DNA of 16,992 bases from an uncultured Gammaproteobacteria bacterium (GTDB lineage Bacteria; Pseudomonadota; Gammaproteobacteria; Rariloculales; Rariloculaceae). The position numbers and the translations under genes were made by a program. This document shows positions 1-6,292 of this stretch, in pieces. Under the pieces are notes generated by a model, which was not told the DNA's origin, searched no databases, and saw only the letters and a list, made by a program, of their open reading frames with translations. Numbering within the stretch: the stretch's first letter is position 1; the number at the start of each line of letters is the position of its first letter. The stretch covers positions 1 through 16,992 of the forward strand of contig CAMPKU010000074.1 of NCBI GenBank assembly GCA_946887385.1, given 5' to 3'.

Positions 1-64
1 GAGGAAACCTGCACCTCGGCATGCACCTCAGGTTTCGCGACCCACGTCGAAGCCAGTCGCCCCC
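1..64 (-). ncRNA. ssrA: tmRNA (transfer-messenger RNA), 5' part only
   Basis: Read on the minus strand from about 64 down to 1, the sequence begins GGGGGCGACTGGCTTCGAC. It continues with a GGTGCATGCCGAGG block. This is the conserved tmRNA 5' end: the 5' acceptor strand, the D-arm-like region, then the start of pseudoknot 1. tmRNA acts with SmpB to rescue stalled ribosomes and tag the unfinished protein. Only the first 64 bases or so lie in the window, so the tag reading frame, the 3' tRNA-like half and the terminator cannot be seen. It lies 58 bp downstream of smpB on the same strand, the usual gammaproteobacterial arrangement. The exact mature 5' end is inferred from the run of G. Confidence 0.87.
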
Positions 65-76
65 AAAGCCACCCCT

Positions 77-104
77 AGTTTAGGGCGGGGCTTCCGGGTT
101 GCAA
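77..104 (-). promoter_or_regulatory. Putative sigma-70 promoter of ssrA
   Basis: On the minus strand a -35-like TTGCAA (104..99) and a -10-like TAAACT (82..77) are separated by 16 bp. Each matches the sigma-70 consensus at 4 of 6 positions. Transcription would start near 70, leaving a short 5' leader before the mature tmRNA end at about 64. Such a leader, trimmed off by RNase P, is normal for tmRNA. A GC-rich stretch follows the -10. The assignment rests on position and motif match only. Confidence 0.45.
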
Positions 105-122
105 GGGCCTACGTCGCGCCGC

Positions 123-593
123 TCAATGCGACTTCAGCGCGCGCGCCTTGTCGCGTTGCCAATCGCGGTCTTTCTCGGTGCCGCGTTTGTCGTGCTGCTT
201 TTTGCCTTTGGCGAGGCCCACGGCCACCTTCACGCGATTCTTGCTCCAGTACAGCTCGAGCGCCACGAGCGTGTAGCCCTTGCGCTCCACGAGGCCCGTC
301 AATCGATCGATCTCGCGACGGTTCAGCAACAGCTTGCGCACTCGCTTGGGCTCGGCCACGAAGTGCGTGGACACCGTGTTGAGGGGAGTCACGTGCGAGT
401 TCAACAGCCACGCTTCGCCGCCGCGCAGGATGACGTAGCTATCGGTGAGCTGCGCCTTCCCGGCGCGCATGCTCTTGACCTCCCAGCCTTGCAGCGCCAG
501 ACCGCCTTCGAGGCGATCTTCTATAAAGAAGTCGAAGCGCGCCTTCTTGTTCTGTGCGATCGAGCTTTCACCCGATTGCTGTTTCTTGGTCAT
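123..593 (-). CDS. smpB: SsrA-binding protein SmpB
   Basis: SmpB binds tmRNA and is required for trans-translation, the rescue of ribosomes stalled on broken mRNA. The 156-aa product is close to the usual length of about 160. It carries the N-terminal family block [20 protein letters not shown] (residues 12-31), the [16 protein letters not shown] block that follows, and the basic C-terminal tail with [20 protein letters not shown], which enters the mRNA channel of the ribosome. The ATG is at 593-591 and the TGA at 125-123. An AGGA lies about 13 bp upstream, so the ribosome-binding site is weak. Its RNA partner ssrA lies 58 bp downstream on the same strand. It is divergent from ratA across a 67-bp gap. 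I am sure of the identity. Confidence 0.97.
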   Translation of the reverse strand: MTKKQQSGESSIAQNKKARFDFFIEDRLEGGLALQGWEVKSMRAGKAQLTDSYVILRGGEAWLLNSHVTPLNTVSTHFVAEPKRVRKLLLNRREIDRLTGLVERKGYTLVALELYWSKNRVKVAVGLAKGKKQHDKRGTEKDRDWQRDKARALKSH

Positions 594-615
594 GGGTGCG
601 CAATGATCCTAGAAT
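586..615 (+). promoter_or_regulatory. Possible sigma-70 promoter for ratA
   Basis: In the smpB-ratA gap a TAGAAT (610-615) matches the -10 consensus at 5 of 6 positions. A weak -35, TTGGTC (586-591), lies 18 bp upstream and overlaps the first codons of smpB. The start would fall near 622, giving a leader of about 40 nt. This is motif inference. I saw no equally good minus-strand promoter for smpB. Confidence 0.33.
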
Positions 616-660
616 CACCGTCAAAAAACACGCCGTCCCGGCGCGAAGGGGAACAATCTC

Positions 661-1101
661 TTGCCGACAGTCAAGCGCAGCGCGCGCGTTCCGTACACGC
701 CGGAGCAGATGTTCGATCTCGTCAACGATGTCGAAAGCTATCCGAAATTCCTGCACTGGTGCCGAGGCGCCCGGATTGACATTTTGCAGGGCAACACCCT
801 CGAGGCCACGCTCGACGTGGGCGTGCTGGGCTTTCATCAGTCCTTTCGCACCCGCAACACACTCACGCGGCCCGAGCGCATCGGCATCGATCTCGTTTCC
901 GGTCCGTTCCGGCGGTTGCGGGGAGAATGGCGGTTCCAGGCAGAAGCGGGCGGCGGCTCCAGTATCTCTTTGACGCTGACGTTCGAGGTCACGCGGTCGC
1001 CGTTCGGAGTTGTCTTTGCGAAAGTGTTCGAGGAGCTCGCAGGCGCGCAAATGGCCGCATTCATCGAGCGCGCGAAAACGGTTTACGGCGCGGAGTCGTG
1101 A
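661..1101 (+). CDS. ratA: RatA/PasT family START-like protein
   Basis: This is a 146-aa member of the RatA (YfjG/PasT) family, related to mitochondrial Coq10 and the START/SRPBCC fold. The N-terminal motif VPYTPEQMFDLVNDVESYPKF (residues 10-30) is diagnostic. E. coli RatA has been reported to block 70S ribosome assembly, while Coq10-like members bind ubiquinone. Which role applies here cannot be read from sequence. The start is TTG at 661, chosen because AAGGGGA (646-652) sits 8 bp upstream and the family N-terminus begins right there. No antitoxin-like RnfH gene follows. Instead the gene converges on bamE after 16 bp, with no clear terminator between them. Confidence 0.9.
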   Translation: MPTVKRSARVPYTPEQMFDLVNDVESYPKFLHWCRGARIDILQGNTLEATLDVGVLGFHQSFRTRNTLTRPERIGIDLVSGPFRRLRGEWRFQAEAGGGSSISLTLTFEVTRSPFGVVFAKVFEELAGAQMAAFIERAKTVYGAES

Positions 1102-1117
1102 GCGTGGCGCGGGGCGA

Positions 1118-1438
1118 TTAGCTCGCAGGCTCGAGCTCTAGGTCGCGCTCGATGCGCGCGACGCGGTCATTGTCGAAATGAACGACCACCCAGCGCTGGA
1201 CCACGTCGGGCGACCGGCCGCGCCGCAAGTAGTAGGCATAGTCCCAGCGGTCGCGGTGAAAGCTGTCGGCGATCATCGGCGTGCCCAGCAAGAATTGAAC
1301 CTGACTTCGCGTCATGCCGACTTCGACCTGATCGATGTCTTCGTCGTCGAGCAGATTGCCTTGCTGGATATCGATGCGGTACACGCAGGCTGCGAGCGCG
1401 AGCATCACCAAGAAGAGCGACGGAATTCGGAGTGTCAT
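1118..1438 (-). CDS. bamE: Outer-membrane assembly lipoprotein BamE
   Basis: BamE (SmpA/OmlA) is a small lipoprotein subunit of the BAM complex, which folds beta-barrel proteins into the outer membrane. The 106-aa product has a lipoprotein signal: a hydrophobic stretch after Arg4, then the lipobox LAAC with Cys18 as the lipidated residue. The mature part has the BamE core VGMTRSQVQFLLGTP (residues 40-54), a YYL segment and a VVHFDNDRV strand. ATG is at 1438-1436 and the TAA at 1120-1118. No strong Shine-Dalgarno is visible. It is divergent from fur and convergent with ratA, as in many gammaproteobacteria, but rnfH is absent beside it. Confidence 0.95.
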   Translation of the reverse strand: MTLRIPSLFLVMLALAACVYRIDIQQGNLLDDEDIDQVEVGMTRSQVQFLLGTPMIADSFHRDRWDYAYYLRRGRSPDVVQRWVVVHFDNDRVARIERDLELEPAS

Positions 1439-1482
1439 GAGCAGGACGACAGTTCCAGGTGGAGCAGCGACGGTGCTTGCGT

Positions 1483-1488
1483 CATAAT
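1483..1488 (+). promoter_or_regulatory. Possible -10 element for fur
   Basis: CATAAT matches the sigma-70 -10 consensus at 5 of 6 positions and lies 30 bp before the fur ATG. The -35 region about 17 bp upstream (near 1460-1465) is poor. Transcription would start near 1495. I saw no convincing Fur box in this gap, so autoregulation is not supported by sequence. Confidence 0.3.
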
Positions 1489-1497
1489 CGGACCGGC

Positions 1498-1503
1498 ATC
1501 ATA
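1498..1503 (-). promoter_or_regulatory. Possible -10 element for bamE
   Basis: On the minus strand TATGAT matches the -10 consensus at 5 of 6 positions. It faces away from the fur -10 at 1483-1488, so the two divergent promoters would overlap. The -35 region is weak and falls near the fur start. A start near 1491 would give bamE a leader of about 50 nt. Confidence 0.3.
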
Positions 1504-1518
1504 CCCGAATAGTTCTAA

Positions 1519-1944
1519 ATGAGTGGGTACGTGGAGGGACGAGATCTTCGCAAAGCCGGCCTCAAAGTCACCTCGCCGCGGTTGAAGGTGCTGGAGGTTC
1601 TGGAACACAACAGCCAGCGGCACTTGTCGGCCGAGGCGATCTATCGCGCTTTGCTCGACAGCGGCGAAGAGCTCGGCCTCGCCACCGTTTATCGCGTCCT
1701 CACGCAGTTCGAGCGCGCGGGCCTCGTCAGCCGCCACAACTTCGAGGGCGGTCAAGCCGTTTTCGAGCTGGCCGACCGCACTCACCACGATCACATGGTG
1801 TGTCTCGATACGGGGAAGGTCACCGAGTTTTACGACGAGCGCATCGAGCAGATCCAGCGCGAGATCGCCGAGCGTTACGGCTACGACATCGAGGAGCACA
1901 GTCTGGTGCTTTACGTGCGCCCCAAGAAGAAGTCCCCCGTCTAA
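1519..1944 (+). CDS. fur: Ferric uptake regulator Fur
   Basis: Fur is the Fe(II)-dependent repressor of iron uptake genes. The 141-aa product has an N-terminal winged helix (KAGLKVTSPRLKVLEVLE, residues 12-29; LGLATVYRVLTQFERAGLV, residues 52-70) and a C-terminal dimerisation/metal domain with HHDH (residues 89-92). After Cys95 the usual second cysteine of the CxxC pair is Thr98 (CLDT). This Pseudomonas-type variation removes the structural zinc Cys pair seen in E. coli. ATG 1519 has no clear Shine-Dalgarno, and GTG at 1531 is a possible alternative start. The stop codon overlaps that of recN on the other strand. Confidence 0.96.
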   Translation: MSGYVEGRDLRKAGLKVTSPRLKVLEVLEHNSQRHLSAEAIYRALLDSGEELGLATVYRVLTQFERAGLVSRHNFEGGQAVFELADRTHHDHMVCLDTGKVTEFYDERIEQIQREIAERYGYDIEEHSLVLYVRPKKKSPV

Positions 1945-3614
1945 CGGCCGGCGCGGTCGATCATCTCTGCAGCGTGCGCTCGAGTGCGGGCCGTGACCTC
2001 GACGCCGCCGAGCATTCGCGATAATTCCTCCACGCGTTCCTTGCTCGAGAGCGCGCGCACGTCCGTGCGGCTGACTTTGCCGTCCGTGTGCTTGGCCACG
2101 CGATAGTGCGCTTCGCCGTGGCTCGCCACCTGCGGCAGGTGCGTGACGCATAGCACTTGGCGCGTCGCTGAGAGGGTGCGCAGCTTGTGCCCTACGATGT
2201 CGGCAACGCGGCCGCCTATGCCCGCATCCACCTCGTCGAACACGAATGCCGTGACCGGCGACGCGCCCGAGCGCACGACTTCGACGGCCAGGCTGATCCG
2301 CGACAACTCGCCGCCGGACGCTACCTTGGCCAGCGGCGCAAACGGCAATCCCGGATTCAGCTTGATTTGAAACTCGACGCGCTCGAGCCCGGTAGCGTCG
2401 GCGCGCTCGGCCGGCTTCGGCTCGAGCTCGACGCGAAATTCTCCATGCGGCATTCCGAGCTCGCTCAAGAGGCTCGTCACGGCTTTCCCGAGCGCCGCCG
2501 CGTGCGCTGCCCGCTCGCGGCTGAGCTTGCGCGCGGCGGCGAGAAATTCGCTGCGTGCGTCCGCGGTTCTTTGCTCCAGCGCTTGCAACGATTCCGTGCC
2601 GCCGTCGAGGGCCGCGAGCCGTGCACGCAAGTCGTCGAGCGTGCTGTGCAGGTTGGCCTCGGCAACCTCGTGGCGGCGCGCCAGCGTGCGCATTTTCGCG
2701 AGCCGGTCATCGAGCCATGCAAGGCGCTTGGGGTCGGCCTCGATGGCGTCGCGATAGCGCTGCAACGTGGTTTCGGTCTCGCGGAGCTCGATTTCGATGC
2801 TCGCCAGTGCCGCGGCGGGCGCGCGCAGAGCCGAATCGACGTCGGCGAGCTTGTCGAGCTCGCGGCGCGCTACGAGCACTGCGGAATACGCAGACGCGGT
2901 TTCGTCGTTGGCCAGCGCGTCGAGCGCGGCACTCACGCCGGTCACCAGACGGTCGGTATTGGCGAGCCGATCGCGCTCGGCACGGAGGCGCTCCGCCTCG
3001 CCGGGCTCCGGCTTCAGCGCTTCGAGCTCACCCAGTTGAAAGCGCAGCAGCTCGATCTGCGCCTGCCGCTCCGCGCTCGACGAGCGCCGGTTCTCGAGCT
3101 GCTCGAGCAGCGTGTGCCACGCCGCGAACCGTTCCGCGGTGCGCGCTGCGAGCGGCGCCACGTCGCCGTGCGAGTCGAGCAAGGCGCGCTGACTGCCCGT
3201 GTCGAGCAGCGATTGGTGCGCGTGCTGGCCGTGGATGTCCACGAGCAGTCCGCCGAGGACCTTGAGGTCTTGCAGGTTTACGGGCTGACCGTTGATGAAT
3301 GCTCGCGAACGGCCGTCTGCGCCGATGAGCCGGCGCAGCGTGCAGCCCGTGTCGTCGTCGAGCCCTCGCTCGGCCAGCCAGCTAAGGGCCGTGTGCCCGC
3401 CGGGGACGTCGAACGATACGCTGATCTCGGCGCGCTCCGCACCGTGCCGCACCGCGCTCGCGTCGGCGCGGTCGCCGAGGGCCAGGCCGAGCGCGTCCAC
3501 GAGGATCGACTTGCCCGCGCCCGTCTCGCCGGTGAGCACGCTGAAGCCGCGGCCGAACTCGAGCTCGATCTCGTCGATGACGGCGTAGCTCTTGACGCGG
3601 ATCAGGCTCAGCAT
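1941..3614 (-). CDS. recN: DNA repair protein RecN (SMC-like ATPase)
   Basis: RecN is an SMC-like ATPase that acts at DNA double-strand breaks. The 557-aa product, close to the 553 of E. coli, has Walker A GETGAGKS (residues 29-36), a Q-loop HGQHAHQ (128-134), a central coiled-coil region rich in Arg/Glu/Leu/Ala (about 160-375), the ABC signature SGGELSR (433-439), Walker B FVFDEVDAG (457-465) and the switch histidine in CVTHLPQVA (489-497). ATG is at 3614-3612 and the TAG at 1943-1941. It follows nadK by 6 bp and must share its promoter. In E. coli recN is LexA-controlled, and no clear LexA box is seen here. Its stop overlaps that of fur. Confidence 0.97.
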   Translation of the reverse strand: MLSLIRVKSYAVIDEIELEFGRGFSVLTGETGAGKSILVDALGLALGDRADASAVRHGAERAEISVSFDVPGGHTALSWLAERGLDDDTGCTLRRLIGADGRSRAFINGQPVNLQDLKVLGGLLVDIHGQHAHQSLLDTGSQRALLDSHGDVAPLAARTAERFAAWHTLLEQLENRRSSSAERQAQIELLRFQLGELEALKPEPGEAERLRAERDRLANTDRLVTGVSAALDALANDETASAYSAVLVARRELDKLADVDSALRAPAAALASIEIELRETETTLQRYRDAIEADPKRLAWLDDRLAKMRTLARRHEVAEANLHSTLDDLRARLAALDGGTESLQALEQRTADARSEFLAAARKLSRERAAHAAALGKAVTSLLSELGMPHGEFRVELEPKPAERADATGLERVEFQIKLNPGLPFAPLAKVASGGELSRISLAVEVVRSGASPVTAFVFDEVDAGIGGRVADIVGHKLRTLSATRQVLCVTHLPQVASHGEAHYRVAKHTDGKVSRTDVRALSSKERVEELSRMLGGVEVTARTRAHAAEMIDRAGR

Positions 3615-3620
3615 GAGGCG

Positions 3621-4514
3621 TCAGCGACGAACCCGCCGATCGCGACTCGCGCGCCCCCAGTTCAGCTTGGAGCGGAGGAGCTCGTAGTAGTTGTAGTCGC
3701 GCGGATGCAGCAGTGTGACGGTCTGCTTCGCGAGCGAGATCGTCAGCGTGTCGGCAGCGCCCATCCTCGCGAGCGGCTCGCCGTCGCAGACGACATGAGC
3801 CTCGCTGCCGCCGGCATTGTCGAGCGTAACGCGAATCGAGCTCGAGCTCGGCAGAACGAGCGGCCGGTCGCTCAGCGTATGCGGGCAGATCGGCACCATG
3901 ACGAGCGCATCCACGTTCGGCTGAATGATCGGGCCGCTGCACGACAGCGCGTACGCCGTGGACCCCGTTGGGGTGGCCACGATGAGGCCGTCGCCCCGAT
4001 GGGTGTTGACGTAGACGTCATCGACGTCCGTGGTGAAGTCGAGCAGCCGGCCCGTATCGCCTTTTTGCAAGACGACGTCGTTGAGCGCGAACAGCTCCGC
4101 ATCTTTCGAGTGATCCAACCGCGCGGCCAGCATCAGGCGACGGTCGGAGAGATAGTCGCCGGCGAGAATGGCGTCGAGCGCCTCGAGCATGTGCTCCGGC
4201 GAAACGTCGGTGAGAAAGCCGAGCCGGCCTCTGTTGATGCCGACGAGCGGAACGTTGCGCGCGGCCACGTTGCGTGCCGCGTGTAGCAGCGTGCCGTCGC
4301 CGCCTATGGCCACAACGAGGTCGGCGCGCGCCGCGAGCTCGCGTTCGTCGACATGGGTGGCGCCTTCGAGTGGATGCGCCGCATCGGCGGTGGTTGCGGC
4401 CAACACGGTGATCCCGCGTTTGCGCAAATGCGCGACAATTTGCCGCGCCGGTTCGCTCACACTTTGCTCGCCGAGGCGCCCCCACAACGCGACGGTGCTG
4501 AATTCACGCGGCAT
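3621..4514 (-). CDS. nadK: NAD kinase
   Basis: NadK phosphorylates NAD to NADP in the cytosol. The 297-aa product matches the family length of about 292. It shows the nucleotide-binding GGDGT (residues 71-75), the GINRGRLGFLT block (92-102), LND (144-146, in place of the common NE), HRGDG (172-176), the TPTGSTAYALS motif (181-191) and PICPHTLSDRP (208-218). ATG is at 4514-4512, followed by MPREFSTVALWGR; only a weak purine stretch precedes it. It lies 6 bp upstream of recN, the same pairing as in E. coli, and is divergent from hrcA across 83 bp. Confidence 0.97.
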   Translation of the reverse strand: MPREFSTVALWGRLGEQSVSEPARQIVAHLRKRGITVLAATTADAAHPLEGATHVDERELAARADLVVAIGGDGTLLHAARNVAARNVPLVGINRGRLGFLTDVSPEHMLEALDAILAGDYLSDRRLMLAARLDHSKDAELFALNDVVLQKGDTGRLLDFTTDVDDVYVNTHRGDGLIVATPTGSTAYALSCSGPIIQPNVDALVMVPICPHTLSDRPLVLPSSSSIRVTLDNAGGSEAHVVCDGEPLARMGAADTLTISLAKQTVTLLHPRDYNYYELLRSKLNWGRASRDRRVRR

Positions 4515-4524
4515 GCTTATTTTC

Positions 4525-4554
4525 TTGACAGTAGCGGGAACCCGTTGCTAGCGT
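4525..4554 (+). promoter_or_regulatory. Possible sigma-70 promoter for hrcA
   Basis: A perfect -35 consensus TTGACA (4525-4530) lies 73 bp before the hrcA ATG. The best partner is TAGCGT (4549-4554) at 18 bp spacing, matching only 3 of 6 positions. No sigma-32 -10 (CCCCAT) is found at the right distance, so hrcA seems not to share the heat-shock promoter type used before grpE and dnaK. A TTAGCAC at 4581-4587 looks like one arm of a CIRCE operator, but the matching second arm is missing. Confidence 0.35.
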
Positions 4555-4597
4555 GCAGTCCGCAAAGAGCGGGCTCTACGTTAGCACAGCTGGGCCT

Positions 4598-5653
4598 ATG
4601 GCGAGCGACAGACCTCGAGACGTCCTGGACGAGCGCGCGCAGACTCTGCTGCGAATCCTCGTCGATAAATTCATTCGCGATGGCCAGCCCGTCGGGTCGC
4701 GAACGTTGTCGCGAGAGTCCGGCCTCGATTTGAGCCCGGCAACCATTCGCAACATCGTCTCCGATCTCGAGGAGCTCGGTTTCGTCAAATCGCCGCACAC
4801 ATCCGCAGGCCGAGTGCCGACCATCAAAGGCTACCGGTTCTTCGTCGACGCGCTGATCAAGCTCACGCCGCCGCAAGGAGACGAGCTCAGACGCTTCAGC
4901 GAAAGCTTGAGCGACGCTTCGGGCGATCCCCAGACACTGGCCTTGTCGGTGTCGAACCTGCTGTCCGCCGTCACCAGCCTTGCGGGCATCGTCACGGTGC
5001 CTCGCCGGGCCCAAACCGCGCTGCGGCAGATCGAGTTCTTGCCATTGTCCGGGCATCGCGTGCTCGCCATCCTCGTGCTCAACGACCGCGAGGTCCAGAA
5101 CAAAATCTTGAACGTTGCGCGGGATTTCGGAGCCGACGAGCTCAAGCGCGCCAGCAATTATCTGAACCAGCACTTCGGCGGCCGCAGCTTTCCCGAGGTG
5201 CGCGATCTACTGCTCGCCGAGCTGAAGCGCACGCGTGCGTCGATGAACGCGCTGATGGTCGAGGCCATCGAGATGGCCCAGCGCGTGTTCCCCGAGGCGG
5301 AGCCGGAACGCGAGTTCGTCGTGGCGGGGGAGACGAACTTGATGAGCTTCGGCCAAGTGGCCGACGTCGAGACCTTGAAAGGCCTGTTCGAGGCGTTCGG
5401 CCGGCAGCGCGATATCCTGCATCTGCTCGACCAGAGCATGAAGGCCGAGGGGGTGCAGATCTTCATCGGCCACGAGTCGGGATACGAACTCCTTGATTCA
5501 TATAGTATCGTCACGGCTCCCTATACGAGCGACGACGACACGATGGGTGTGCTCGGCGTTATCGGCCCCACGCGCATGGCCTACGAGCGCGTTATACCGA
5601 TCGTCGATATCACGGCCAAGTTGCTCGGCCGAGCCTTGAAGTCGAGCGGCTAG
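4598..5653 (+). CDS. hrcA: Heat-inducible transcription repressor HrcA
   Basis: HrcA represses chaperone genes by binding the CIRCE operator, and needs GroEL to stay active. The product is 351 aa from ATG 4598 (MASDRPRDVLDERAQ). This start is preferred to an in-frame ATG at 4553 because the family begins just before LDERAQ and the upstream ATG overlaps the likely promoter. The N-terminal winged helix (about residues 10-80) has DGQPVGSRTLSRESGLDLSP, then SPATIRNIVSDLEELGF and SPHTSAGRVPT. The C-terminal part has VLVLNDREVQNKIL and the terminal block YTSDDDTMGVLGVIGPTRMAYERVIPIVD, all family features. It heads the chaperone cluster, but no perfect CIRCE is seen nearby. Confidence 0.96.
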   Translation: MASDRPRDVLDERAQTLLRILVDKFIRDGQPVGSRTLSRESGLDLSPATIRNIVSDLEELGFVKSPHTSAGRVPTIKGYRFFVDALIKLTPPQGDELRRFSESLSDASGDPQTLALSVSNLLSAVTSLAGIVTVPRRAQTALRQIEFLPLSGHRVLAILVLNDREVQNKILNVARDFGADELKRASNYLNQHFGGRSFPEVRDLLLAELKRTRASMNALMVEAIEMAQRVFPEAEPEREFVVAGETNLMSFGQVADVETLKGLFEAFGRQRDILHLLDQSMKAEGVQIFIGHESGYELLDSYSIVTAPYTSDDDTMGVLGVIGPTRMAYERVIPIVDITAKLLGRALKSSG

Positions 5654-5662
5654 TCCCCATTT
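5635..5662 (+). promoter_or_regulatory. Sigma-32 (RpoH) heat-shock promoter for grpE
   Basis: CTTGAA (5635-5640) and CCCCATTT (5655-5662) are separated by 14 bp. Both elements are perfect matches to the RpoH consensus (CTTGAA, 13-15 bp, CCCCATnT). The -35 lies inside the last codons of hrcA and the -10 just after its stop. Transcription should start near 5669, giving a leader of about 45 nt before grpE. The site is read directly; its use by RpoH is inferred. Confidence 0.88.
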
Positions 5663-5680
5663 GCGAACCTCGCCCACGAC

Positions 5681-5702
5681 GCGCTCCCGTGCGGGAGAGC
5701 GC
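5681..5702 (+). promoter_or_regulatory. Inverted repeat in grpE leader, possibly a diverged CIRCE operator
   Basis: GCGCTC (5681-5686) and GAGCGC (5697-5702) form a symmetric pair with a 10-nt spacer. It lies just downstream of the expected sigma-32 start site. The CIRCE operator of HrcA is TTAGCACTC-N9-GAGTGCTAA. Here the core GCACTC/GAGTGC is matched except for one symmetric A-to-G change, and the spacer is one base longer. The outer bases of CIRCE are mostly not kept. It may be a HrcA site in a GC-rich genome or only an mRNA hairpin before the ribosome-binding site AGGA (5705-5708). Confidence 0.35.
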
Positions 5703-5713
5703 ATAGGACTGCC

Positions 5714-6226
5714 ATGAACGATGAGCGTACGGACGACATCACGCCCCCGCCCGAGTCGCCGGAGTTGACCTCTGAGCTGGAGGCATTGCGCCGCGAAGCC
5801 GACGAGCACCGCGAACAGCATCTGCGGGCCGTGGCCGAGCTCGACAATTTCCGCAAGCGTAGCGCCCGCGAAGTCGATGCCGCGCGCAAGTTCGGTTCCG
5901 AACGCCTTGCGCAGGCGATCTTGCCGGTGCGCGACAGCTTGGAGGCGGGCGTCGCTGCGGCGGAGAAGCTGGGGCAATCGGCCCTTGCCGATGGGCAACG
6001 GGCCACGCTGCGGCTGCTCGACGATGCATTCGAAGCGTGCGGGGTTCGAGAGATCGATCCCGCGGGGCAGCCGTTCGATCCCAGCAGGCACGAAGCCCTG
6101 AGTCTCGTGGCGGCTCCCGGGGTCGAGCCCAACACGGTCGTCGAGGTGGTCCAGAAAGGCTATGAGCTCAACGAGCGGCTCTTGCGCGCCGCCAAGGTAC
6201 TCGTCTCCCAGGGAGATCGTCCTTGA
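5714..6226 (+). CDS. grpE: Nucleotide exchange factor GrpE
   Basis: GrpE is the co-chaperone that releases ADP from DnaK and acts as a dimer. The 170-aa product has a long acidic coiled coil at the N-terminus (about residues 15-60, ELEALRREADEHREQHLRAVAELDNFRKR) and the C-terminal beta domain. The latter carries the family signature FDPSRHEALSL, then VVEVVQKGYELNERLLRAAKVLVS. ATG 5714 is preceded by AGGA (5705-5708) at 5 bp. It sits 60 bp after hrcA and 66 bp before dnaK. It has its own sigma-32 promoter, and the dnaK sigma-32 promoter overlaps its stop codon. Confidence 0.97.
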   Translation: MNDERTDDITPPPESPELTSELEALRREADEHREQHLRAVAELDNFRKRSAREVDAARKFGSERLAQAILPVRDSLEAGVAAAEKLGQSALADGQRATLRLLDDAFEACGVREIDPAGQPFDPSRHEALSLVAAPGVEPNTVVEVVQKGYELNERLLRAAKVLVSQGDRP

Positions 6227-6249
6227 ATTGGCCGGGCGACGCCCCATCT
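6222..6249 (+). promoter_or_regulatory. Sigma-32 (RpoH) heat-shock promoter for dnaK
   Basis: CTTGAA (6222-6227) and CCCCATCT (6242-6249) are separated by 14 bp. This again matches the RpoH consensus perfectly, with the same geometry as the grpE promoter. The -35 contains the grpE stop codon TGA (6224-6226). The start should fall near 6256, giving a leader of about 37 nt. It lets dnaK-dnaJ be raised above grpE during heat shock. Confidence 0.88.
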
Positions 6250-6292
6250 CGCAGAGACAGAATTTCAGTTCTTCACGTATTGGAGCAGTCAC

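Noticed and set aside
1478..1505. Fur box in the bamE-fur gap
   Set aside because: ATAAT and ATCAT fragments occur, but no 19-bp pattern near GATAATGATAATCATTATC can be aligned.
2187..4286. A 699-codon open frame opposite recN and nadK
   Set aside because: It spans two real minus-strand genes with all their motifs and their boundary. Its Arg/Ala/Glu-rich product has no domain I recognise. It is a by-product of high GC content.
4516..4531. LexA-like box (CTTATTTTCTTGACAG) before nadK-recN
   Set aside because: The right half ACAG fits CTGT-N8-ACAG but the left half is CTTA, with two of four conserved bases wrong. The ACAG belongs to a perfect -35 TTGACA. Too weak to call.
4553..4597. In-frame ATG at 4553 as the hrcA start
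   Set aside because: It would add 15 residues absent from the family, falls in the promoter region and lacks a ribosome-binding site.
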